This document shows positions 24,398 to 37,700 of a DNA stretch of 64,000 nucleotides, in pieces. The notes under the pieces are model-generated. The model saw only the letters and a program-made list of their open reading frames with translations. It did no database searches and was not told the origin of the DNA. Every line of letters starts with the position of its first letter. Position 1 is the stretch's first letter. Origin of the DNA: Vitis vinifera (lineage: Eukaryota; Streptophyta; Magnoliopsida; Vitales; Vitaceae); NCBI RefSeq assembly GCF_030704535.1, contig NC_081810.1, positions 7,946,501-8,010,500 of the forward strand, in the 5' to 3' direction. Made by a program: the position numbers and the translations under genes.

Positions 24398-26473
24398 ATG
24401 GCCTCAGCCCCAAAATCGCTCTCTCCAAAGCGAGTTATAAAGCTCCTCAAATCGGAGAAAAACCCTCACTCAGCTCTCTCTATATTCGATTCAGTGACTC
24501 GCTTCCCGGGTTATTCCCACACGCCTTACGTCTTCCACCACATCCTCAAGCGGCTCTTCGACCCCAAACTGGTCGCTCACGTAAGTCGAATTGTGGAACT
24601 CATTCGCACCCAGAAGTGTAAGTGTCCGGAAGATGTTGCATTAACGGTGATTAAGGCCTACGCGAAGAACTCAATGCCTGACCAGGCGTTGGATATTTTT
24701 CAACGAATGCACGAGATTTTCGGGTGTCAACCAGGAATAAGATCTTACAATTCACTTCTCAATGCCTTAATTGAGTCGAATAAGTGGGACGAAGCCGAGT
24801 CATTTTTTCTCTACTTTGAAACGATGGGTTTGTCTCCAAATTTGCAAACCTATAATATTTTAATCAAGATTTCTTGTAGGAAGAAGCAATTTGATAAGGC
24901 CAAGGAGCTGTTGAATTGGATGTGGGAGCAGGGTTTTAGTCCTGATGTTTTTAGCTATGGTACTTTGATCAATTCTCTTGCCAAGAATGGTTATATGTCA
25001 GATGCGTTGAAGTTGTTCGATGAAATGCCTGAAAGAGGGGTGACCCCTGATGTGGCGTGTTATAACATTTTGATTGATGGGTTTTTTAAGAAAGGTGATA
25101 TTTTGAATGCTAGCGAGATTTGGGAGAGGTTGTTGAAGGGGCCTTCTGTTTACCCGAATATTCCTTCTTATAATGTTATGATTAATGGTCTTTGTAAGTG
25201 TGGGAAGTTTGATGAAAGTTTCGAGATTTGGCATAGGATGAAGAAAAATGAGCGAGGACAGGATTTATATACGTACAGTACTTTGATACATGGATTATGT
25301 GGGTCAGGGAACCTAGATGGGGCTACAAGAGTGTATAAAGAAATGGCTGAGAATGGGGTGTCTCCTGATGTGGTTGTATATAATACAATGCTTAATGGGT
25401 ATTTGCGAGCAGGGAGGATTGAGGAATGTTTGGAGTTGTGGAAGGTAATGGAGAAGGAGGGTTGCCGTACTGTTGTTAGTTACAACATACTAATCAGAGG
25501 GTTGTTTGAGAATGCGAAGGTGGATGAAGCAATTTCAATTTGGGAGCTTTTGCCAGAGAAAGATTGCTGTGCAGATTCCATGACTTATGGGGTCTTGGTT
25601 CATGGATTGTGTAAGAATGGCTACTTGAATAAGGCTTTATCAATCTTAGAAGAGGCAGAAAATGGTAGAGGTGATTTGGATACATTTGCATATTCATCGA
25701 TGATTAATGGATTATGCAGAGAAGGAAGATTAGATGAAGTGGCTGGTGTCCTTGATCAGATGACTAAACATGGCTGTAAACCAAATCCTCATGTTTGTAA
25801 TGCAGTCATTAATGGCTTTGTCCGAGCTTCAAAACTTGAGGATGCACTTCGGTTTTTTGGGAATATGGTCAGCAAGGGTTGCTTTCCTACTGTTGTCACC
25901 TATAACACACTCATAAATGGCTTATCCAAAGCAGAAAGATTTAGTGAGGCCTATGCCCTTGTGAAGGAAATGCTGCACAAAGGATGGAAGCCAAACATGA
26001 TCACATATAGCTTGTTGATGAATGGCCTTTGTCAAGGCAAGAAGCTTGACATGGCCCTCAACTTGTGGTGCCAAGCCCTTGAAAAGGGGTTCAAGCCGGA
26101 TGTGAAGATGCACAACATTATAATTCATGGACTTTGCTCTTCAGGAAAAGTTGAAGATGCTTTGCAGCTATATTCAGAAATGAAGCAACGGAAATGTGTT
26201 CCAAATCTTGTAACCCACAATACTCTCATGGAGGGGTTCTATAAAGTAAGAGATTTTGAAAGGGCATCAAAGATTTGGGATCACATTTTACAGTATGGAC
26301 CACAGCCAGATATCATCTCCTATAATATTACCCTCAAGGGCCTTTGTTCTTGCCACAGAATATCAGATGCTGTTGGATTCTTGAATGACGCAGTAGATCG
26401 TGGAGTTCTTCCAACTGCTATTACATGGAACATACTTGTCAGGGCTGTACTTGATAATGGGGCTTTGACATGA
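24398..26473 (+). CDS. P-class pentatricopeptide repeat protein, At3g09060-like
   Basis: A single uninterrupted exon encodes 691 residues. P-class PPR proteins bind organellar RNA, one base per 35-residue repeat, and act in RNA stability, splicing or translation. The N-terminus (ASAPKSLSPKRVIKLLKSEK) matches my memory of Arabidopsis At3g09060, whose length of about 687 is close. From about residue 75 the protein is a near-continuous tract of some sixteen repeats, each with a core such as TYNILI, SYNVMINGLCKCGK or TYSTLIHGLCGSGN. It closes with TAITWNILVRAV. No E, DYW or SMR domain is present. A mitochondrial or plastid target is expected, but I cannot call which. Lack of introns is typical of the family. 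The ATG at 24398 is the first in frame. Confidence 0.96.
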   Translation: MASAPKSLSPKRVIKLLKSEKNPHSALSIFDSVTRFPGYSHTPYVFHHILKRLFDPKLVAHVSRIVELIRTQKCKCPEDVALTVIKAYAKNSMPDQALDIFQRMHEIFGCQPGIRSYNSLLNALIESNKWDEAESFFLYFETMGLSPNLQTYNILIKISCRKKQFDKAKELLNWMWEQGFSPDVFSYGTLINSLAKNGYMSDALKLFDEMPERGVTPDVACYNILIDGFFKKGDILNASEIWERLLKGPSVYPNIPSYNVMINGLCKCGKFDESFEIWHRMKKNERGQDLYTYSTLIHGLCGSGNLDGATRVYKEMAENGVSPDVVVYNTMLNGYLRAGRIEECLELWKVMEKEGCRTVVSYNILIRGLFENAKVDEAISIWELLPEKDCCADSMTYGVLVHGLCKNGYLNKALSILEEAENGRGDLDTFAYSSMINGLCREGRLDEVAGVLDQMTKHGCKPNPHVCNAVINGFVRASKLEDALRFFGNMVSKGCFPTVVTYNTLINGLSKAERFSEAYALVKEMLHKGWKPNMITYSLLMNGLCQGKKLDMALNLWCQALEKGFKPDVKMHNIIIHGLCSSGKVEDALQLYSEMKQRKCVPNLVTHNTLMEGFYKVRDFERASKIWDHILQYGPQPDIISYNITLKGLCSCHRISDAVGFLNDAVDRGVLPTAITWNILVRAVLDNGALT

Positions 26474-28149
26474 TTATTTGGGCATGAAATATCTTGGGAG
26501 TAAGTTTTTAGCTTCTTGTGTTTTTTCTTTTCACATATATATGCCAACATTGCTGCTTCTGGTTATATTCTGCATAGAATGAAAAACCTATTAATGACCA
26601 TAATATAGGCTTTCATTCTCTTTTCAGATTCTGTTTGGGGTTAGATTTGATGTGACAAGACCTTGCCCTAAAGGGATATATGGAACCAGTCTTTGTACCT
26701 GCATCCATGAAAGGAAATCCGGGTATGCAAATGAGATATTTTGGGTTTGTAAGTTTATGTTCCTCTTTTCACAAGTTTTCACGCCTGCATCCATCCCAAA
26801 GAATAACTGGTGGGGATATTTGGACTTGAAAGCTTATGTTTTTCATTTTTAAGGTTTGTGACAAGCTCTCAAGTCCCCTTGATGTTCAACAGCCTGTTCT
26901 CTGCTTATTTTTAGTTTCGGAGACTCTACGGAAGTCATTTCCTAATTTTATGTGCATTATTGCAGGTTGAATTTGATATTTTGGACATTTTTGTCAAATA
27001 TTAAGAGTCGATACTCCAATTCATCCAGTCGATGAAATGATCAGTCAGGTGAGATAGTCGGTCTGCCAAAACAAGACTAGTGCTTGGCTCTCATTGAATG
27101 TCATTCATGTAAGTCTAGGTATCACCAGAAGCTCAATGGAAAATCATTCTTTGCTTAAATGAATTGGAATGACAAATAGAGTGGTATGTGTACTTGCCTG
27201 CAGTTGTGCATTCTCCGTCCAGAAGCCAGGTAAAGATTAGGGGCATCTACCTGGTCTTATAAACTGCATGGATCTCTAACATGAACAGTGTTATGTTTGG
27301 GTGGGGAGGAAGGACTTGGTGGTAGGAGTGGGTGTGGGAGATATACCTCATTCTGAGGTTTTAGTTTCATGACAGAGACCTCCTTATTTTTAAAAAAATA
27401 CATTAAGTAATCTAGAAATGAAGTGCAACTATGTCATATACCTTTTTCATAACTTTATATTGTTTGTTCTCTCATATGAATGATTTATCCAGAGGTAAAA
27501 GGGTTATTAATTGAAAATAAAGCATGGCATCAACAATTTCCGTTAATTTAAGTGACAGTTGATGAAGGGGAGATTGCTGCAACTGTAACTAAGCCTCAAG
27601 GAAGGGGAGAGTGCTCTTTTTATAATTGAGGGAGGTCCCTAAAACTCGACTAATTTCACCAAACAGGGGTGTATTTTTGGGGTAGCTTGAAATAGCTTGT
27701 CAACTTGGATATCTCAGGTAGAAAGCATTATGCTTTTATTTGGTATTTGGATGAGATGCAGAAAATCTACATGCAATCATGTAGCTTGTCCACACTAAAA
27801 AAAGGTGTCAGAAGAATATAAATATGTATTTAAATCTCTTTGCATCAATCTCTAGATTGTTCTGCCCACTGAAAACTGATATATAAGCTTAAGTTATTTC
27901 TCCCCTTTTTTTTCAATATAACGATGAAGCGGAATTCATCATTAAGCATCATAATGTGGTAACCCAATTACCTGGGTTTTGGTGATTGTAGAGATATCAC
28001 CAAGATCAAATCTTGATGATGCAAAAGCTAAGTGGCCTGATGTATCAAACCCAAGAAGTGAGATTTTGGTTGGGTTTATTAACTCATGCTATATTGATCC
28101 AAGATGGTGAAAAATGATTTATTAGAAATTAATTTACAGTAGAGTCAAT
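26474..28149. other. 3' flank of the PPR gene
   Basis: Probably the PPR 3' UTR followed by spacer. Scattered short open frames show no recognisable domain. I see no repeat with definable ends. Confidence 0.45.
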
Positions 28150-28565
28150 AAAGGACTTTACTTTTTCTCTTCCAGTCTTTTCCTTTTCTGTTTTTTCTGT
28201 CTCTGATGATATCCTCAGCTCATAGATGAGTCTCAAAGCCACTAAAATTGCCCCCTGAACTGCAACTTTCAGCCAATCAGATGGACAAGAGATCAAGTGT
28301 CAGCAATCCCGATGACTAGCATGACAACTAATGCAAGGTAAATGTTACTTCTGATTTTTGATATAGAATTTTCTTTGGTAAGCTCTCTAATCTTCTCAAT
28401 TTCCTCCTTAGTTTCTGCTTTTTCTTTAGGTGTTCTTTGCCTCAGGTTCTTGAAGAACAGCCCTTCATTCTGGTCTTTCTTGATTTGAACTTCAAAGTCT
28501 ACTAAATTCATCTCACTCCACTCATACAAAAAAATTAAATTAATGGCGCTTCTAAATAGTGTCAT
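28150..28565 (-). pseudogene. Broken copy of an unidentified small membrane protein gene
   Basis: On the minus strand a frame reads KKDQNEGLFFKNLRQRTPKE, then EEIEKIRELTKENSISKI, then a hydrophobic segment (IYLALVVMLVIGIAD). After one base shift near 28290 it continues SDWLKVAVQGAILVALRLIY and ISSETEKTEK. The pattern is a charged coiled-coil region, two membrane spans and a charged tail. I do not recognise the family. The lack of introns suggests a processed copy, but no poly(A) tract or target duplication is evident. Confidence 0.45.
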
Positions 28566-30165
28566 TATTTATTCCTCAAAATGGCTATTATTGGCACTTG
28601 CACGTCCTTGGCACTTTGTAGGGAGAAACAATGATGCTTTTTAAATAAGGGCGTTTTTAGAAGTGTTATTGTACAATGAATTTTAAATAATTGTGCTTCT
28701 GTAAGCTTTGTTGTAGGAGAAGCTTAACCTTTTTCACACTTTAAAAGCACCACCTTCTTTTTATTTTAGAAATACCTTTACTTCCAAATTACAAGAAAAT
28801 ACAAACAGTCCCCACATTCAGGCCATGTAGTCCCAACACTCGGTACTTGATATCCATATTCAACTCCCATTGGCAAGTCCTCCTCTGACTCAACCAGTAA
28901 GCTACGGCCGATCTTACACTGGGAAAGTGCACTCACCGCTCTATTGCACTTTTTAACCATTTCTTGATATTGATGTATTCACTCTAGTTATTCTATTTCA
29001 AATATGTTTATTCAATTCGTGGGCCAGTTTTTTCCATTAAAGTTGAGCCTTCTTATAATCATTCTCTGATTACAGTTTGGAGGAAATATTCTCAAATTTA
29101 GAGGATGAGAATCATGTACAATGACAAAAAGCATTGACACCATCTCTGAAGAGCAACCACCTTGGTTTTGTCAAATCATTTTGGGAAGTAAATCCCTTAC
29201 ATGCATAAATAATGCCTTTTGGCATGTTCTGACTATTTGATACTTGATAAGTCGGTCTTTAGGATATTGTGTTGACCTTTTATTTTCTGATGAAACAGAA
29301 GCACTCTGGTGCTTTATTTGTAAACAGAAGCACTCTTCCTCAATCTGACTAGAAAGCCTGTATTTGTAAGATTTGATTACATCAATCCTGTTGAACGTAA
29401 TAGCACATTTAAATAATATAAGAACATACTAACTTTGTTGTAGGAATCACCTATGCCTTAAAAATAATCATGTTTTATTTTTATTTTTATCAGAAACAAA
29501 ATATTTGTTTATTATGGTTAAAAGGAACATGAGAAGGATGAGGAGTCCGCCCCACAGTTACAAAAATGTGATCATAAAAATAATCATTCCTTTTTCACAG
29601 AGCTTATTTGAATCTCGCTGGTCCAAGATTGCTATTGAAAGTCATCAGGTATCTCTCTATCTTTGTTCATTTATTTTGTTCAACAAGTTCATGATATTTA
29701 TTATAAATTTGAATTTAGTTTTTTTTTTATTGGAATTTATCTCAAATAGTTGTGGTATAACTTGGATTTTCTGAACTTGTCGTAAATAATTATGCTCTCT
29801 TGTTCATCATTCAGGTAAATTTGTATGTGAGTTACTGTGTGCATGATTACATGTCCAAGTTGGAAATAGTTTTCATATTTATTTTTACTGTGGCAGTGGC
29901 TTAGGTTGTTTCAAGATGCAATTGTTGCCTTTCTGATTTACGAAATTGATTTTTTATTTCTTCCAACTCGAACTAAATTGTTGCCTTTTCAACCCTGTTT
30001 CTGCTGTGAGTTGTTAATTCGATCCAGACCATGTCATCTAGACTTAAAAAAAAAAGGAGAATAAATTCATTTTCAAATTTAAGATTGTCAGTGGATGAGT
30101 TTATATAATTTCCTTCAAAATGATTAGTTTATCTAACTTCAAATTCGAACCGTACATGAATTAGT
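28566..30165. other. Spacer without identified genes
   Basis: An open frame on the minus strand at 28778-28960 has no recognisable domain. A short plus-strand frame at 29514-29774 ends in T-rich sequence and looks fortuitous. I see no defined repeat. Confidence 0.4.
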
Positions 30166-30437
30166 GTGAATTTTATCTTGAGGAGGAGCAATGGTTTTGG
30201 CGGATGGAGGTGTTGTCTGCATTGATGAGTTTGACAAAATGAGTAGACGACAGATAATTTAAACTAGAATGGATCTTGATACCACTCTTTTTCCTTTTAC
30301 ATCATCGTAGTTACGTAGTTCTGACAAGTTCATCTTTATGTGGTTCAGAGTTGCCATTCATGAAGCCATGGAGCAGCAAACCATATCCATTGCCAAAGCA
30401 GGAAGAGCAACTGGGCCTAATTCTAGAACTTCAGGGA
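30166..30437 (+). pseudogene. MCM5 gene fragment (replicative helicase)
   Basis: Two short exon-like pieces match the MCM AAA+ core. The first, about 30166-30245, reads EFYLE, then after a one-base loss GGAMVLADGGVVCIDEFDKM, which is the Walker B region. The second, about 30349-30437, reads [18 protein letters not shown] and then NSRTS. The intervening 100 bp ends in a splice acceptor, so an intron was retained. That points to genomic duplication and not to a processed transcript. EFYLEGG and [18 protein letters not shown] fit MCM5 better than the other MCM subunits. The rest of the gene is absent, so it cannot encode a helicase. Confidence 0.75.
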
Positions 30438-31738
30438 TGATCTTAAGGTCCATGGCTCCTTTCTTGCTCAAATTGTTCTTTATTTCTTTTTGAGATGAAG
30501 AGAGCACTTTGAATATCCAACTAGTGCTGCAATATGAAGAACACTTCTTACATCTTATGTGCCTGTTCTTCGGTAACAATAATAATTCATCCTTTCTTTT
30601 AAAGAAAATTAATTTTCATATTTTCAGGATGGAAAGGCTTCTTGTTTCTATTTCCCTTGATAGACTTTTTCCTTTTTCACTGTCAAAAATTCATATACAG
30701 CTTTTGGTCATGGGTGTCAAAAACTCCTTTCGTCCAACAATCAATACCCGTATGGGATCTTTGTCTCCGATGAACCATCGAAACCTTCTGAATACATGCA
30801 CAAAAATGAGAGGAGGAGAGGGATTTAAATTGCTTTTTATTTGTTTCAACTTTCAAGTTTAATTTTTTAAAACTTTAATTAATTAATTAATTATAATATC
30901 TTTATAATATAAAGAGTAAATTAAAATTTTAATTTTCTATGTATTTATTATTTTATTTAATGTTTTAATTATAAAATATTTTATACATTTACGATGAAAT
31001 ATATAACATTTTACATAGTTATTTAATTTTTTAAACATATTTATAATTTAAAAATATATTTAAAAAAAATTTAATATATAAAATTAATAAATTTGTAAGA
31101 GTTAAATCAATAAAAAATGAGTTAAGCCAAAATAGGATTAATTTGACATGATTAAGTGGGTGTTAGGTAGAACTTAATACTTATTATTTAACCATTTAAG
31201 TTGATTTTAAGTTAAATTATTAATTTGAAATTTATTATTTAATTCTTATTTTTAAGTATTAAAATTGTTTGATAAAATTAACTTAAAATTTATTTTAAAT
31301 CATCAAATTGATATATTTATCTTTATAAATTAAAATTTGGATAAAGAAGATCAAATAACAATGGAAGTTGTGGAATAGTAAAAGAGATCGTGAAAGTAAT
31401 TATGACAAATAAGAATAAAAAAGTAAAATAAAGATATAAATTTAAGAATAAATTAATTATTTTTATTTATTATTTAAAATTATTTTTTACTTTAATTCAT
31501 ATAATTAAAATATTTGATCAAACATACTTGATTTACTGCTGTGGTGCCGCCCCATTGAATTACATATTCTCAACTAATCAACTTTACAAGACAGCCAAAT
31601 TGGGCCTTGGACCAACTAACTCGTTTTTCAAGTTCGAACTCCATGCCCACAAGACACTAAGCCTACCGGGCAGGGCCCAATTAGATCTCCATTTAAATGC
31701 ACCCAAATCCAAAATCTCAACCGCCAATTCCCTCGCGA
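30438..31738. other. AT-rich spacer and DFO promoter
   Basis: About 30850-31520 is extremely AT-rich with no gene. From 31530 the composition changes. TGGGCC near 31597 and GGGCCCA near 31673 resemble the site II elements of plant housekeeping and cell-cycle promoters, upstream of the DFO start. No TATA box is evident. Confidence 0.45.
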
Positions 31739-34700
31739 ATGTCAGAGAGCGTCTCGCAGCAATTCTCTCTCTTTCGCTCCCAGATCAAGAGCAGAAGGTT
31801 TATTTTCTATGAATTTCTATCTTTCAAATTTTTCATCTCCTTTCGGAACCAAAATAACTTTTTATGTTTGCAGATTCGACGATGGAACTCTACGAATTCT
31901 TGAATCCGTTTTGGTTTCCAAGGACGTGAGATCGTTCCTTGAAGTACGATCGAGCTTGCGAGAGTTCATGAGATCTGAATCTCTCTCTGTTATTCGTGAA
32001 ATTGCAGAGAAAAACGTTGAGCACAAGATTTTGATTCTTGATTTTTTCGTTCGTGCTTTTGCTCTTGCTGGCGATGTTGAGGCAAGAAATTTCTACTCTG
32101 CACTTTTATAACAGATTATATAATTTTAGAAATTGATGTTGTCAGTTTCTTTTTCTTTCTTGGAAAAATAATTTCGGCAGTATAAATAGCAGATTCTCTC
32201 TAATTAGGTGTTTGCTTGATCAGATGTTTATAGAGGAGCAGATTTACGAGCGTTCATTGTGAATACTGTATGTGTTCTGAAATAAAACTCCATTGTGGCC
32301 CTGGAATTTATTGGTTAAGTGACAGTGGTCTGTTAACCGTTGATTGTGCTATGATGATTTCTTATTGTTACTGTCATTATTTTGAAGGTTAATTTTTCAA
32401 ATAATGATGGTATAAATAATTCCAAACTCATTAAAATTATAAAAAACTGCTTTCTTGTTTGCAGATTTGGTAGTTTGCATTTTCTTCTCTATAATAATTT
32501 TTGGTTATGCATGTATTGTATTGCAAATTACTATGCCATCGTAAAATTTTTGTGCCATTAAATCTAAATGTGTAGAGTTTTACACTAATATTTATTGCTA
32601 AGAGGTTTGTGTTTTACTTGATTTTAGAGTTGCCTGGCTTTGAGATATGAGGCCTTAGTTTTGCGGGAGCTCAAGTCCACAAGTTACCAATGGCTGCAAG
32701 TTTCACATATAGAATGGCTGACCTTTGCAGAGCAGGCACTAGATAATGGTTTTTATTCAGTTGCTGCAAAGGTAATTTCTTATTGTGGGATGCTCAAAGT
32801 TGAAAAAGAAAAGTATTCCTTTTATGTGAATGAATTTGTTGATATTATGTTGTTTACAGTATAAAAAACTATGAGTGCTTTGTGAATCCAATAGATTATA
32901 CACTTGTTGTAGGTTTGACCAACCCTTTGCCGATACACCTGTAGCTTATTCTCTAGATTAGTTCTCCTCTCTTCAAGCCCTTTTGAGATCCTTGAGCCTT
33001 GAATGACTATCCATTCCGAGCTCACTGTCAAGGTCTGTACTTCCAAAGTTACTGCAAATTCAATTTGGAGGACTTAGGAGGGCAACTTAATGTTTGACCA
33101 TTGTTCCCTTTGGCACCTTCTAGGATCCTTGAGAAGAGGGCCCTTCCTAGGCAGCCATCACCAAGGTGGCATCCACTAGCATGAGCAATAAGAAGCCTTG
33201 GAAGGTGGCATCACCAAGGAGTGGGCTAATCTGCCAAGGTGCCACAGTCCCTAGAAATAGGATGGCATAGAACATTTTTGATAGGGATGAGTACCTTTCA
33301 AGATGTATTCAAGAAAAAAGAAGGAAATGAAATGAAAAAAAAAAAGAAGAAGAAAGTTTTATAATTTGGGAAGTTTTAGAATTCTCCCTAAAAAATGTGA
33401 AAAAAATCTTAATTTCCTAATATATATATATATTTTTATCTTAAAGTTATTATTTTGAATCTCTAGGATCTAGAAGTCTTTTTTCTTAGAAATTTTATTA
33501 TTAAAAGTTTATAGAAAGTAAGTTTTTAATTCTACAAAGAAATTTTCTGATTTTTTAAAAATATTTAATAGTTTTAGCCTTTTAGTAAATGAATAAGAGT
33601 CCTAATTTGTTACTACATAGGTTAGATTTAATTTTTCATAGTTTTATTCAAACTATAGTGTCTTCTAAAGCCTATAAATAAGACTAATTGATGTATAAGA
33701 GATTAAGTATTGATGATAAATATTATTAATATGCTTATTATTTTTTGCATATCTTATAATTCTTAATGGTGAGACTCTATTGATTTTCTTCTAGCTAGGA
33801 TTCCTAAAAGGTTTTAGTAAGATTCTCTCGTTTCTCTCCTTAAACCCTAAAATATTGAAACCCTAGTTCATCTGTTTCATTGTAGACCAATATTCTAGGG
33901 TGTTTTCTTATATTAGTTTTGGTATCAGACTGAAAGTTCTTGACTTGAAGGTGCATGTAACTAAGGAGTGGGACAAATTATTCGAACATAAGTTCTAAGA
34001 GTCTAACTAATTAAAATGCTATTGCAACACGTTTAGAGGAAATTTATGCTACACAACATTCTCAACAAGAGGCCGTCATAAGAATCAACAACCAATTAGA
34101 TGAGATTGTGAGATTATTGGAAAGAAGTCAAGAAAAACCATCCATTAAAGATGAAGGTGGGAGTCATCACTGGGACCAATCACCCAATAGAGGACGTGAA
34201 TAGCGAAGTAGTTTTATGATGGGTAATTGACCTAGGGGTACACTAGGAGATATCCATCGTAATATGGATATAGAGAGACTTGCAAACTTCAAGTAAAATC
34301 GTGACAAAAAAAGGTAAGCATTGAAGTTGCTGAATTTTCAGGGAAATTGAATGCAAGAACTTTTCTTGATTGCCTCAAGTGTTCTTCATGTTCTTCGTGT
34401 GATTGACTATAAAAAAGAATGTCATCAAAATAAATAAATAACAACAAATTTCCCAATAAAATGACATTGTACCTCATTCATAAATCACATGAAAGTGCTT
34501 GGTGTAATTGGTTAAATCCAAAGGGCATGAGAAACCATTCATATAGTCCATCCTTGGTTTTAAATGCTTTCTTTCATTTGTCACCCCACCAAATACGTAT
34601 TTGGTGATACCCATTTTTAAAATCAATCTTTAAGAAGATCATAAATCCCACCAACATATCTAGTATATTGTCAAGCCTTAGAATAGGAAATCTATACTCA

Positions 34701-37700
34701 ATTGTAATTTTATTAATTGCACGACTATCCACACACATTTTTTATGATCCATCCTTCTTAGGAGTTAGTAACTCATCAATCTAACTTTTCAACTCTATAT
34801 GCTTTGTTGGGGCATTCGGTAAGATGGTAAATTTGGTAATGATATGTCAGGAACCAGATCAGTAGCATGTTGTATATCATGCAGCGGAGGAAGTTCATTA
34901 GGCAAAGACTTAAGTTTGAAAAATCAACAAGGTTGGTTTTTACTTTGTCCAAAAATTCTTTTATTTATTTATTTAGGCTCATCCATTGCCCAAGTCAGTA
35001 AAGTGAAAATGATATAAGTCTTCCTTTTCAAATTGACACTTGGTAAACCTTTTTTTTATTGTTCCTCCTTTAACTTCTTAAATGGTGGAACTTCTTTCCT
35101 TGGACGGAGAATTTTCTTACACCTCTTCTGTACAAGTGCGTTAAATCTTTTGGTAGTCATCAAGTTGCACTCTTTGATAAAAAAAAGCTATGGTCTTCCA
35201 AGCAAGATATGAACAACTTTCATGAATGGAACATCGCGCCATACTGTTTGTTCAAAATTATTACCAATGAGGAATATAACCAAACAATGAGATCTTACTG
35301 GAACAAATGTATCATTCACCCATGCTAGTCGATATGAATTTGGATGCATTTCATTTTTAGATTAAGCTTTTGAACAAGTTCTTGTGAAGAGATAGTTTGA
35401 AGTGCTTCTTCCATTAATAATTAAGGTGCATAGTCATCCTTAGTAACAAACACGAGTGTAGAAGAAGTTAGTTCATCACCAATCTTCTTCCTTTTTGATA
35501 TTAGAACAACCGATAGATGCCACATTACAAGGCTATGACCTTTAGTTAAAGCATTATAATAATCACCTTCTTCTCCGAGTTGCTCTTTGTTGTGGCTCTT
35601 AGTTTCCTTTGGATCAACTTTGGATTCAAGTTCTAAAGATTGAATACAAAAGTGTAGCCCTATACTTAGACAAACAATAGCATAATGACCATGTCCCCCA
35701 CACTAGAAGCATAATGGAGTTGTACCAACCCTTATAGGAGCTTTCCCCTTATTCCCTTAGCCACATTCGACCATTGTTGATTGCGGCCTCCACCATTCAC
35801 ACAATGAGGAGTGTTATTGTTTATTGTATTTAAGGGTTTATTTGTAGTTCGATTAGAGAAAGACCATCCACTTTGTGACCTCATCTCATTCCATGTGTTT
35901 GTAGGCAGTTGGTTAGTTCTATCGAGTTTATTCAATGTTATGCCACAAAAAAAAGAAAAAAACACATTGTGACTTTTAATTTTGCCTTCACAAAATGAAC
36001 CTTGATATTCTTGAGCATAGCATACCATTCAAAGCAATCCTCCATAGACATAAGTCAATTAAGAAAAGCTATTGGATTCAATTTTCTTGAAAATTCAACG
36101 ACTTCAATGCATACCTCTTTGATCGCATCATGATCTTGCTTGAAGTTTTTGAATTTCTTCATACCCGTATTAAGATGAATGTCTCCTATTATGCACTTGG
36201 CAATCATAAAATTACCTTGCTCTTCATGTGCTCTATTATTAGGTGATTGGTCATATTGATGGCTTTCACTTCATTCTTCAATGGATTGTTTTTCTTGACT
36301 TTTTGCCAATAGCCCTACTATCTCATCTAGTTGATTATTGAGTTTTATGATGGCCTCTTGTTGGGATTGTTGTGTAGCAAAAATTTTCTCTAAACATGTT
36401 AGAGTAACATCTTGATTATTAGGACTCTTGGAACTCATGCTTGAATAAATTACTCCACTCCTTAGTTGCATGCACCTTCAAGCCAAGAACTTTTGCTCTA
36501 ATACCAAAATTGATGTAGAACAACCTTAGAATGGTTGTCTACAATCAACTAGGTGGGCTAGGGTCCGAATCTTTTAGGGTTTTAGGAAAGGAACAAGGAA
36601 TAAAAATTTATGGTAGTAAAAAAAAGTAAAATAAAATATAAGGAAAGAAAAATAATAAGAAGAGATAGAAATTTAGAATCTCACTAAAACCTTTTAGGAA
36701 TATCACCTAGAAGAAAATTAATAGAATCTCACATTGAGAATTGCAAGGTATGCAAAAGAAACATAATATCATTGATCATCAATACCTCATCCTGTTTACC
36801 TCAATTAGCTTTATTTATTGACTTTAGAAAACTCTAGAATTTGAATAAGAGTATGAAAAAATAAAAGCTAATTTATGCTGTCTCTTAATCCTTTCCTAAA
36901 AGTTATTTTTCTTTTCATTTTGAATTATTTTTGTATGCATGGTTCATACTTCTTCCGTAATGGATCTTCATGTCTTAGATATTCTAATGCAAATTAATGT
37001 GGCCTAGTGCTTTTGTGACCCAATCTTACTCTCTACCTATTGATTTTGTAGGCATGTGAAAATGCACTTTTATCCCTGCAGATGAATGATATTGCTGAGC
37101 ACAGAGCTGACGAGTTATCTGGAAATGTGCAAATTATTGAAAAAATTAAGAGACTCAAGGATGTAGCTCTGGCTTCAGTTGTTTCACTTTCTGGTATGTC
37201 CTATTTAGTGCATTAGTCAGCTGTAAATCATTTGGGGGAGTGAGAGATCCCAATTTCCAGATCTCACATGGTTTGCAGTGAGTAAAGGTTTAACTTCTAA
37301 TGGTGGAAAATAATTTCATGAAAACATAATTTCCTGTGTCATCATTGTCCATCTACTTATTAGCCTATGCTTGCAAAACATGATTTGAACCACATGACCT
37401 AATGATGCATTAGTAGTCTTGCATTAACTGGTATTCATCTATCCATTAGACAAACCCAGGATTTATGCTGAATTACTATGGTGCGATCTCTTGAAGACAC
37501 CTATGCGTTGTTCAGATCTTTAATGGCATTACTTATTAGTGTCATCCCCTTTAAGACTCCCCTTGTCCATGAATCAAATGCTTAATCTCTCAATTGGAAA
37601 TTAAATTAATGTAGAATCTGCACCTATTGGTAATGATTTATATTTCATTTCTCCTGAAACTGGGCATCTTCTATTCTCCCAACTAACTCATACCATCGCC

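Noticed and set aside
32880-33290. Possible gene remnant in DFO intron 3
   Set aside because: It is more complex sequence with AAGGTGGCATC twice, but no frame or domain could be recognised, so I made no call.
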